Shown: piece by piece, positions 1 through 5,466 of the stretch
How the letters are laid out: each line of letters begins with the position of its first letter
Numbering within the stretch: the first letter of the stretch is position 1
Source: Clostridia bacterium
GTDB taxonomy: Bacteria > Bacillota > Clostridia > Oscillospirales > Acutalibacteraceae
Direction: 5' to 3'
DNA length: 6,193 nt
Assembly (NCBI GenBank): GCA_017538005.1
Contig: JAFYJR010000071.1
Coordinates: 1-6,193, forward strand
The notes under the pieces: model-generated
Told to the model about the DNA's origin: nothing
The model's database searches: none
The model's input: only the letters and a program-made list of their open reading frames with translations
Translations under genes and position numbers: made by a program

Positions 1-798
1 GTCCTTGAAGCCATAACAAGGTTAAAATGCACAGTTGTGAGCTCTGTTCCGTCTTTCTATCACGCGCTGATAGTAAAAAATGATATTGCGAAGTTTGATC
101 TCTCAAGTGTCCGCATCGGCTTTATAGGCGGCAGCGCATGCTCGGCAGAGCAGTTCAAAGAGATTGAAAACACGCTGGGATTCACATTGATGTCCAGTCT
201 CGGACAGACAGAAGCGACAGCGGGTATAACCGTTACCAATATCGATGATCCTCTTGAAGAACGCGCGACCACACTCGGCCACTTTATGGATTTTATCGAG
301 TATAAGTTTACGGATGAAGATGAAATCTGCATAAAGGGCTATGGTGTCATGAAGGGATATTTCAATGATCCTGTCGCCACCGCGGAGGTCATAGATATGG
401 ATGGCTGGCTGCACACCGGTGACACGGGTTACCTGAACGAAAACGGCAACCTCGTCTACACCGGCCGCTGCAAAGAGATTATCATCCGCGGCGGCGAAAA
501 CATCAGCCCTGTTGAGATAGAAAACGTTTTGACAAACGATTCCCGCATAGAAGAGGTCAAGGCAATTGGCGTACACGATGACCACTACGGAGAAGAGATT
601 TGTCTCTGCGTTGTTAAGAAAGACGGTCAGGAGATTTCAGAGGAAGAAATCAGAGCGATTTACGCAAAATCTCTCGCTGATTTCAAAAATCCCAGATACA
701 TTGTTTTTATGGACAAACTTCCGGAAAATGAGTTCGGAAAAGTACATACAGAAGAATTGAAAGAAAAAGTAAAATACATACTGGGGGATTTGGTATGA
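1..798 (+). CDS. Acyl-CoA synthetase (AMP-forming acid-CoA ligase), 5' end outside window
   Basis: C-terminal 265 residues of a class I adenylate-forming enzyme; the frame is open from base 1, so the N-terminal half (including the P-loop-like A3 motif) lies outside the window. Seen: the adenylate-binding GQTEA motif near fragment residues 68-72, HTGD (A7, ribose-binding Asp) at about 138-141, the hinge motif GRCKEIIIRGGENI at about 155-168, and a C-terminal FGKV with the expected catalytic lysine near residue 247 (the A10 motif is degenerate: NEFGKVHTEE instead of the usual PxTxxGKxxR). Family knowledge: ATP activates a carboxylic acid to the acyl-AMP, then CoA displaces AMP. Overall form resembles fatty or aromatic acid:CoA ligases, but the acyl pocket cannot be assigned. 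The TGA stop overlaps the next ATG (ATGA), which implies translational coupling with the URO-D gene and a shared pathway. Cytosolic. Family is certain, substrate unknown. Confidence 0.93.
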   Translation, partial: VLEAITRLKCTVVSSVPSFYHALIVKNDIAKFDLSSVRIGFIGGSACSAEQFKEIENTLGFTLMSSLGQTEATAGITVTNIDDPLEERATTLGHFMDFIEYKFTDEDEICIKGYGVMKGYFNDPVATAEVIDMDGWLHTGDTGYLNENGNLVYTGRCKEIIIRGGENISPVEIENVLTNDSRIEEVKAIGVHDDHYGEEICLCVVKKDGQEISEEEIRAIYAKSLADFKNPRYIVFMDKLPENEFGKVHTEELKEKVKYILGDLV

Positions 799-2030
799 GC
801 AAAGTAACAAAAGAAAAAATCCAAAGAATGACTCTCGCCGGTCAGAACAAGATACCGGACAGAGTCCCGATTACAAGCCAGATTGAAACTTTCGCTTACG
901 GTTACGGCGGAACAACAATCGCAGAGGTTAAGAAGCATCCGCTCAAAGGTGTCGCTGCCTTCAAAAAGTGTTATGAGGACATCTATTTTGACGGTTTCTT
1001 CGAGCCCATCTTTGTACATCCTTTTGCGTTCTTTGACGGTCTCGGAGCAGACTCTTATTTTGCTTCCGACGACGGCGTTACGGCGCAACATGCGGAGATA
1101 GCGCCGATGGAAGGCACGGAGGAGGAGTACAGACAGCTGATTGCTGATCCCACCAAGTTCTTCCTCGATGTCATCAATCCGAGAAAGTTCCCGAACTTAA
1201 ACGGACCTGAGGCCGGACAGAGAAAGGCGATTGTTGACGCGCTCAAAGGCGCCGGCGGTTTTATGATAGGCATGGGCGGCGGCAATGTAGCCCTTCCGAT
1301 ACTAACTGACACTCCCGGCTTCATGGGTGGTTTCATAGAAATGCCCTATGACAATATCTTTGACTTCCTCCGCGGATTCAGAGGTTCGTCAATCGACATG
1401 CGTCGTCATCCCGAGCTTCTTCTTGAGGCCACTGAGGCGATTTACGAGACATACACAAGGGAATGCGAAAAGTTCTATTCCTTCCTCAATGTTCTCTCAA
1501 ATCCTCCTCAGATGTTGAAGAACGCCTACAACATTTTCATCAAGGGCGGCGAGCCGAAGTGCTTCCCGTTCCCGTGGTTTTTCAATCCCACTCACGCGCC
1601 TTCATTCATGAACCAGCAGCAGTATGAGAAGTTCTACTGGCCTACATACAAGAAGACGCTTGAACTCGTTCACAGTTACGGCGCCATAACCTGCACGCTT
1701 CTCGAAGGCGAGTGGGGCGCTGAAAAGCTTGAACTCTTCAAAGATCTTGAGCCTGCATCGGTCATTCTCTATGTTGAAAATGACGATATCTGTGCGGTTA
1801 AGAAACAGCTCGGTGACTATCACGCTTTTATGGGCGGCATGCCTATATCGCTCTTGAAGTCAGGTACAAAGAAAGAGTGCCTTGAGCACACAATGCATGT
1901 ATTTGACGAGTGCGCGCCGGGCGGCGGATTCATTTTCACGACTGATAAATCGCTGCTCTCAACCGACGACTGCAACCCGACAAATCTGATAGCCGTAAAT
2001 GACTTTGCTCATGCTTACGGCGTATATTAA
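795..2030 (+). CDS. Uroporphyrinogen decarboxylase (URO-D) superfamily protein, not HemE
   Basis: 411 residues. The C-terminal half follows the URO-D barrel pattern: YEKFYWPTYKKTLELVHSYG (about 277-296), LLEGEW (302-307), DICAVKKQLGD (331-341), the MGGMPISLLKSGT segment (346-358), and the late GGGFIFTTD loop (376-384). The HemE N-terminal signature PVWxMRQAGR is absent, so this is not the heme enzyme. The superfamily also holds the MtaA/MtbA/CmuA-type methyl-corrinoid:thiol methyltransferases, which bind zinc through an H-x-C motif and a later Cys. Here the matching place reads AITCTLLEG, with Cys300 but no His two residues before it, and no Cys in the GGGFI loop. Methyl transfer by the usual zinc site is therefore doubtful. 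Start: ATG overlaps the ligase stop and has GGGGGA at 783-788, six bases upstream. No corrinoid protein is visible in the window. The reaction is unknown; coupling to the ligase suggests work on the same acid or acyl-CoA. Confidence 0.85.
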   Translation: MSKVTKEKIQRMTLAGQNKIPDRVPITSQIETFAYGYGGTTIAEVKKHPLKGVAAFKKCYEDIYFDGFFEPIFVHPFAFFDGLGADSYFASDDGVTAQHAEIAPMEGTEEEYRQLIADPTKFFLDVINPRKFPNLNGPEAGQRKAIVDALKGAGGFMIGMGGGNVALPILTDTPGFMGGFIEMPYDNIFDFLRGFRGSSIDMRRHPELLLEATEAIYETYTRECEKFYSFLNVLSNPPQMLKNAYNIFIKGGEPKCFPFPWFFNPTHAPSFMNQQQYEKFYWPTYKKTLELVHSYGAITCTLLEGEWGAEKLELFKDLEPASVILYVENDDICAVKKQLGDYHAFMGGMPISLLKSGTKKECLEHTMHVFDECAPGGGFIFTTDKSLLSTDDCNPTNLIAVNDFAHAYGVY

Positions 2031-2037
2031 GAGGAGG
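2031..2037 (+). promoter_or_regulatory. Strong ribosome binding site of the 56-residue small ORF
   Basis: GAGGAGG directly follows the URO-D stop codon (TAA 2028-2030) and lies nine bases before ATG 2047. It is the best Shine-Dalgarno match in this operon and the main reason to accept the small ORF as a gene. It may also supply ribosomes to the transporter downstream. Confidence 0.85.
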
Positions 2038-2046
2038 TTTTGAAAA

Positions 2047-2217
2047 ATGGAAAAGAAGTTTTCTGATATTATCGCCGATGCTCTTCGCGATGTACTGAAG
2101 AAATTCATTCCCGTATTCTGGGTTCCCGTAATCGGAGACAGACTCCTTGACAAAGTCATGAATTCATATGCCGTCAGCCTTCTCTGGAAGGGCTGGGTCA
2201 TGATTTCCCTGATGTGA
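2047..2217 (+). CDS. Small hydrophobic protein, 56 aa, coupled to MFS transporter
   Basis: ATG 2047 to TGA 2215-2217, 56 residues, preceded by a GAGGAGG ribosome binding site. Not assigned to a family I recognise. Seen: a charged, probably amphipathic N-terminal helix (MEKKFSDIIADALRDVLKK), a short apolar stretch rich in aromatics and prolines (FIPVFWVPVIG, about 20-30), a charged turn (DRLLDKVMN), and a second apolar stretch (YAVSLLWKGWVMISLM) up to the C-terminus. It looks membrane-associated. It sits 16 bases after the URO-D gene, and its stop is one base before the transporter ATG. Inference: either a small partner subunit of the transporter (tiny proteins are known next to some OFA/MFS and sodium symporters, though I cannot align this one with them) or a translated coupler that feeds ribosomes to the transporter. 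A vestigial ORF is less likely given the ribosome binding site. Confidence 0.72.
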   Translation: MEKKFSDIIADALRDVLKKFIPVFWVPVIGDRLLDKVMNSYAVSLLWKGWVMISLM

Positions 2218-2218
2218 T

Positions 2219-3430
2219 ATGAAAAAAAGATACAGAGTGCTTGTAAGTGACAGCCTGCTGCTTATATTCCTGGGTCTTGTCTATGCCTGGAGTATTTTCA
2301 AGAAGCCGCTCGCTGCCGCTTACGGCTGGAATGATTCGCAGCTTACATGGACATTCACAATCTGCATGTTCATGTTCTGTATAGGCGGATTTGCAGGTGC
2401 ACAGATAACGAAACATATCCCGCATATGACTGTAACGCTTGTGTGTGCGGTCCTTATGGGCGGCAGCTTCGCGCTGATGGGCACGATGACCGCTCTCTGG
2501 CAGATCTATGTTCTCTACGGCGTCATAATCGGCTTTACTGTCGGTGCCGTATACAACTGTGTTCTCGCCACCGGAAACCGCTGGTTTCCGGACAAGGGCG
2601 GACTTGTTGCCGGTCTGCTGCTCATGTTCTTCGGAGCAGGCAGCCTTTTCCTGAGTCCGCTCTCAAACTGGCTTATGGCGAGTTTCGGCATAAGACGGGC
2701 ATTCACTGTCATAGGAATAATGTTCCTCTTTGTCTTCATAATGGGATCTTTCTTTGTTGTTTCCCCGAATGAAAAGGAAGGGGAGGAACTGAAGAAACTG
2801 ATTTCCGCGGAAGACAAACCGGCAAAAAAGATGCCGCCTGATTTTGAGACAAAAGAGATGCTGAAAACAGGCAGTTTCTGGATGTATATGCTCTGGTGCG
2901 TCATGGTTTCCACGATAGGCATAGCGCTGCTCGGACAGATAGCGACAATTTCCGACTTTGTCGGAATGTCGGGCACAAAAGCAGCGCTGATGGTCAGCCT
3001 TTTTGCCGTGTTCAACGGCCTCGGAAGACTCTTCTTCGGCGGCTTCTACGACAAAAAGGGCAGACTGCTCACCATGAGTATCTTCGGCGTATTCTTTACA
3101 ATAGCCGCCGTTGCGCTGCTCTTTGGCGTGACAAAGGCTTCCGTCACGCTTATAATTGTTGCCTTCGTACTGTTCGGCATCGCTTACGGCGGCGTTACAC
3201 CCACCAACGCGAATTTTGCCCGCTCTTTCTTCGGCAACAAAAACTACGCCACAAACTTCAGCCTCGTAAACTTCAACCTTCTGGTTACTGTTTTCCTCGG
3301 GCAGTTTGTCGGCTCGACTCTCTATATGAAAACCGGAAACTACACCGCGACCGCCATCGCGATACTCATACTTTCCGTGCTTTCACTCATACTTCAATTC
3401 TTCATTAAACCGGCAAAGCAACCGGAATAA
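2219..3430 (+). CDS. OFA-family (oxalate/formate antiporter-like) MFS transporter
   Basis: 403 residues, about 12 membrane helices in two halves joined by a charged cytoplasmic loop (about 182-215). OFA-type marks: LGLVYAWSIF in helix 1 (18-27), GNRWFPDKGGLVAGL between helices 4 and 5 (119-133), NGLGR in helix 8 (266-270) and the loop FYDKKGR (276-282). In Oxalobacter OxlT, Arg272 (helix 8) and Lys355 (helix 11) bind the oxalate dianion; by approximate numbering Arg270 is kept here, but the helix 11 stretch NFSLVNFNLLVTVFLG has no Lys. So the substrate is probably not oxalate; a monocarboxylate is a fair guess. Only one sensible start exists: an in-frame stop lies at 2210-2212 and the next Met is residue 50. 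Upstream of ATG 2219 there is no clear ribosome binding site, so translation probably depends on termination-reinitiation from the small ORF. It ends just before a terminator, so it is the last gene of the operon. Confidence 0.88.
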   Translation: MKKRYRVLVSDSLLLIFLGLVYAWSIFKKPLAAAYGWNDSQLTWTFTICMFMFCIGGFAGAQITKHIPHMTVTLVCAVLMGGSFALMGTMTALWQIYVLYGVIIGFTVGAVYNCVLATGNRWFPDKGGLVAGLLLMFFGAGSLFLSPLSNWLMASFGIRRAFTVIGIMFLFVFIMGSFFVVSPNEKEGEELKKLISAEDKPAKKMPPDFETKEMLKTGSFWMYMLWCVMVSTIGIALLGQIATISDFVGMSGTKAALMVSLFAVFNGLGRLFFGGFYDKKGRLLTMSIFGVFFTIAAVALLFGVTKASVTLIIVAFVLFGIAYGGVTPTNANFARSFFGNKNYATNFSLVNFNLLVTVFLGQFVGSTLYMKTGNYTATAIAILILSVLSLILQFFIKPAKQPE

Positions 3431-3480
3431 AAATAAAGGGCTCCAGGCGGAGCCCTTTTTCTTATTCTGTCGGTTGCTTT
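3415..3480. repeat. Long near-perfect inverted repeat spanning two convergent gene ends
   Basis: The left arm (3415-3444) and the reverse complement of the right arm (3449-3480) share, in order, AAAGCAACCG, GAATAA and AAAGGGCTCC, giving 26 paired bases. Differences are a three-base insertion in the right arm (3468-3470) and AAAT against GAA before the inner stem. The loop is AGGC (3445-3448). The inner ten base pairs are the terminator; the outer part lies in the coding ends, so the proteins end in KQPE and KQPTE and each stop codon TAA is in the palindrome. Confidence 0.85.
3435..3461. terminator. Bidirectional intrinsic terminator between MFS and gtrA-like genes
   Basis: Ten-base-pair stem AAAGGGCTCC / GGAGCCCTTT (3435-3444 and 3449-3458) with a four-base AGGC loop. 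On the plus strand it runs into TTTTT from 3456 and then CTTATT; on the minus strand it runs into TTTATTTTTATT. It can therefore end both the transporter operon and the convergent GtrA-like gene. The intergenic gap is only 31 bp. Confidence 0.92.
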
Positions 3481-4055
3481 TCTTTCAACAGTACGAATTT
3501 TTCCATCGGGAAGAGGACAAGCATTTGCACGAGTCCTGCGGCGAGGCCGGCTATGGTTCTGGCGAGCTTGACGAGGGCGGGAACGCCGCCGTTGGCAAGC
3601 CAGCCGAAGACTGCGGCCTGAAGCCATGTCGAGAAGAGAATGAGCGCCACAAGCAGGAAAATGTAGATGACGAAGCAGTATGTGGGCGCGTCTGACTTGA
3701 ATGTCGTCTTCTTGTTCTGGATGTATCCGTAGATGTTCGCTATGGCGTTTGAGAGGAAGAACGGAAGTACATAGCCCCAGGTTACAACGCCCGATACTAC
3801 GTATTTTGCGTACTGTGCCGCGCCGGATTCCTTGCTTACATCAAAGAGTGAGTCAGGTACGAAAATGTGTTGCAGGAAGCCGGGGAGAGTGGCTTGTACA
3901 CTGTCAAAGATATGAGGCAGAAGATTTGCAAGTACCAACTGAATGATTGTAACACCGAGTGATACTACAAGGAATTTGACTATCTGCCAGAGAGTTTTGA
4001 TTCCGCCGCCTTTTTCATCGGCTTTCTGATCGATATTTGTGATAAAATTTGCCAT
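3462..4055 (-). CDS. GtrA-like membrane protein (PF04138-type)
   Basis: 197 residues with four predicted membrane helices (about 24-46, 88-112, 127-149, 160-186). The family mark is the end of helix 2 with its basic loop, NIYGYIQNKKTTFKSD (108-122), equivalent to the NFxxNRxxxF motif; the closing segment MEKFVLLKE matches the usual aromatic-basic end. GtrA/GtcA proteins are thought to move undecaprenyl-phosphate-linked sugars across the membrane for O-antigen, arabinogalactan or teichoic acid glycosylation. Odd: it is longer than typical members (about 120-150 residues), mostly through an insert between helices 1 and 2 (about 47-87) that is probably outside or at the membrane face. Start ATG at 4053-4055 has AGGAG (4064-4068, minus strand) eight bases upstream. 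It appears to be a single-gene unit with its own promoter. It may work with the YfhO-type protein further right; no CsbB-like glycosyltransferase is in the window. Confidence 0.82.
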   Translation of the reverse strand: MANFITNIDQKADEKGGGIKTLWQIVKFLVVSLGVTIIQLVLANLLPHIFDSVQATLPGFLQHIFVPDSLFDVSKESGAAQYAKYVVSGVVTWGYVLPFFLSNAIANIYGYIQNKKTTFKSDAPTYCFVIYIFLLVALILFSTWLQAAVFGWLANGGVPALVKLARTIAGLAAGLVQMLVLFPMEKFVLLKEKQPTE

Positions 4056-4087
4056 ATGAATTACTCCTGAAAATTACTTCGTGATAC

Positions 4088-4116
4088 ATTGTACTAAAAA
4101 GGCGGTTTTGTTGCAA
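4088..4116 (-). promoter_or_regulatory. Promoter of the GtrA-like gene
   Basis: Read on the minus strand: TTGCAA (4111-4116), a 17-base spacer, then TACAAT (4088-4093), which matches the TATAAT -10 consensus at five of six bases. This predicts a start near 4080 and a short leader of about 25 bases before ATG 4055. Spacing and boxes fit a housekeeping sigma factor. Confidence 0.65.
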
Positions 4117-4139
4117 CGATTTATAAACTGTGATAAACT
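4111..4139 (+). promoter_or_regulatory. Probable promoter of the Pr6Pr-like/APRT-like operon, sharing its -35 box
   Basis: The palindrome TTGCAA (4111-4116) followed after 17 bases by TAAACT (4134-4139), four of six matches to TATAAT. This would start transcription near 4146, about 30 bases before ATG 4176. Weaker than the opposite promoter. ATAAACT occurs twice (4123-4129 and 4133-4139), ten bases apart, and may be a protein site overlapping the -10 region. Confidence 0.4.
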
Positions 4140-4175
4140 ATGTAATGTATTTTCAAAGAAAAAAAAGGGGATACC

Positions 4176-4874
4176 ATGAGCAGAACCACAAGGCTTAAAA
4201 TCTCAATAGCGTTGAAGTTTGCTGTCTTTCTTTGCGTAGCCGCGGCTCTCTTCTTCGATCCGTCCGCGGATCTGAAGTTTTTCACCAACCAGAGCAACCT
4301 TTTAATCGGCGCTCTTGACCTGGTATTCGCGTTTATGCTTATCGGTCGCATAAAAGACGGCTCGCTTGAACTTACAACTCCGCACTACATCATGCAGCTT
4401 ATAGCGACGGTTGCAATAACTTTAACCGGCATTATCTTCTGTTTTGTATTGCTTCCCGTATTTCTCGCTGCAGGCGTACCCGCGTCAATGATTTTAAGCT
4501 GGCGGCAGATACTGCTTCACATCGTCGTTCCTGTTTTGGCTGTTGTTGATTTTCTCTGCTTTACCCGTCCTCTCAAGTACAGCGATATGTTCAGGGACTG
4601 TCTGTTCCCGATCATCATGCCGCTTTATTATCTCATATTTGAGATTGTCTGCTACAGGATGAATCTCGAGTTCGCTCCGGGCATAAATTATCCGTACTTT
4701 TTCATGAACTGGGCATCTCCGGCCGGCCTCTTCGGTTTCTCAAACCAAATGCCGTATTTCATGGGAAACGGTTACTGGATGATACTGATACTTCTCATGA
4801 CTTTCGGAATCTCTTTCCTTTATCTGCACATCGTAAATAAGGGAATTGTTAAAAATCGTGATAATCTTATCTGA
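4176..4874 (+). CDS. Pr6Pr/AIG1-like six-helix membrane protein
   Basis: 232 residues with about six membrane helices (roughly 10-28, 38-57, 72-97, 110-129, 142-162, 199-220). Typical marks of Pr6Pr-type proteins, relatives of eukaryotic AIG1/ADTRP (FAR-17a family), are FFTNQSNLL (35-43), LLHIVVPVLAVVDF (113-126) and YPYFFMNW (172-179). Human AIG1 and ADTRP are threonine hydrolases of fatty acid esters of hydroxy fatty acids, with one Thr and one His in the membrane; Thr37 and His115 sit in the corresponding conserved segments, so a lipid hydrolase role is possible but is only inference. Start ATG 4176 has AAGGGG five bases upstream. It is the first gene of an operon with the phosphoribosyltransferase 14 bases downstream; no functional link between the two is evident. 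Assignment to the family is from motif pattern only. Confidence 0.72.
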   Translation: MSRTTRLKISIALKFAVFLCVAAALFFDPSADLKFFTNQSNLLIGALDLVFAFMLIGRIKDGSLELTTPHYIMQLIATVAITLTGIIFCFVLLPVFLAAGVPASMILSWRQILLHIVVPVLAVVDFLCFTRPLKYSDMFRDCLFPIIMPLYYLIFEIVCYRMNLEFAPGINYPYFFMNWASPAGLFGFSNQMPYFMGNGYWMILILLMTFGISFLYLHIVNKGIVKNRDNLI

Positions 4875-4888
4875 TAAGGAGACATATT

Positions 4889-5425
4889 ATGGACACCTAT
4901 GAAATCAATATCTGCGGATTAACCCGTCATCTTCCCATCTGCGAAGTAAACGAGCATCTCGACATTGCCGGTTTCGTTATTTTCGGCGATGTGGAAATGA
5001 CCGTAAAATGCGCTGAGGGACTCCTCGCGAAGGCTCCGGAGTTTGATTACATCATAACTGCCGAAGCGAAGGGAATTCCTCTCGGTTACGAGATGGCCCG
5101 TCAGTCAGGCAAGCCGTATTTCGTCGCCAGGAAGGGCACAAAACTCTATATGAAGGAAGTATTCGGCGTAGAGGTCCGTTCCATTACAACCGACCGCGAG
5201 CAGCATCTCTACCTCGACAAGAAAGAGGCAGATCAGATGAAGGGCAAGAGAGTCCTCATTGTTGACGATGTTATCTCAACGGGCGAGTCTCTCAAGGCCG
5301 TTGAGGTTCTTTGCTCGGAAGCGGGCGCTAATGTCGTCGGCAAGTGCGCGATACTCGCCGAAGGCGATGCGAAGGACCGCGACGACATCTTCTTCCTTGA
5401 GCCGCTTCCGCTGTTTTTCAAATAA
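4889..5425 (+). CDS. Phosphoribosyltransferase, adenine phosphoribosyltransferase-like
   Basis: 178 residues, the usual length of type I purine phosphoribosyltransferases. The PRPP-binding motif VLIVDDVISTGES (122-134) is complete, with the adjacent Asp126-Asp127 pair. The segment DYIITAEAKGIPLGYEMA (53-70) and the ARKGTK loop (80-85) match the APRT pattern (EARGF, VRKxGK), and the PLPLFFK end fits the family. Family reaction: PRPP plus adenine gives AMP and pyrophosphate, a cytosolic purine salvage step. The residues after EAKG differ from classic Apt, and the N-terminal hood is divergent, so the base used could differ; a regulatory PRPP sensor is another option. The gene has TAAGGAG (4875-4881) seven bases before ATG 4889, in the 14-base gap after the membrane protein, and ends before a terminator. 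No PurR box or purine riboswitch is visible. Confidence 0.82.
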   Translation: MDTYEINICGLTRHLPICEVNEHLDIAGFVIFGDVEMTVKCAEGLLAKAPEFDYIITAEAKGIPLGYEMARQSGKPYFVARKGTKLYMKEVFGVEVRSITTDREQHLYLDKKEADQMKGKRVLIVDDVISTGESLKAVEVLCSEAGANVVGKCAILAEGDAKDRDDIFFLEPLPLFFK

Positions 5426-5436
5426 GAAAAAATTGA

Positions 5437-5466
5437 AGAGCGCTTCGTTTGAAGCGCTCTTTTTTT
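5437..5466. terminator. Bidirectional intrinsic terminator between APRT-like and YfhO-like genes
   Basis: Perfect ten-base-pair stem AGAGCGCTTC / GAAGCGCTCT (5437-5446 and 5451-5460) with a GTTT loop, followed on the plus strand by a T run to 5466. On the minus strand it is followed by a T6 run (5425-5432 region, read as TTTTTTCTTATT). It serves both convergent genes in a 39-bp gap, and its plus-strand T run overlaps the YfhO-like stop codon (5465-5467). Confidence 0.93.

Noticed and set aside
103..585. Minus-strand 160-codon ORF
   Set aside because: It lies wholly inside the ligase gene on the opposite strand; its translation shows no domain pattern and no ribosome binding site supports it.
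37..798. GTG at 37 as the start of the ligase gene
   Set aside because: The frame is open to base 1 and the 12 residues before it (VLEAITRLKCTV) continue the normal ligase sequence, so the true start is outside the window.
795..2030. Assignment as HemE (heme biosynthesis)
   Set aside because: The PVWxMRQAGR signature is absent, the protein is longer than HemE, and no other heme gene is nearby.
2047..2219. Small ORF as a frameshifted N-terminal piece of the transporter
   Set aside because: The transporter already begins with a complete first helix (GLVYAWSIF), and the small ORF has its own start and ribosome binding site; its sequence does not resemble an MFS N-terminus.
2515..3015. Minus-strand 166-codon ORF opposite the MFS gene
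   Set aside because: Low-complexity Ser/Pro/Ile-rich translation typical of the antisense of a membrane protein gene; the MFS reading is clearly real.
2896..3408. Plus-strand 170-codon ORF in another frame of the MFS gene
   Set aside because: Arg/His/Cys-rich translation without family features; it overlaps the well-supported MFS frame.
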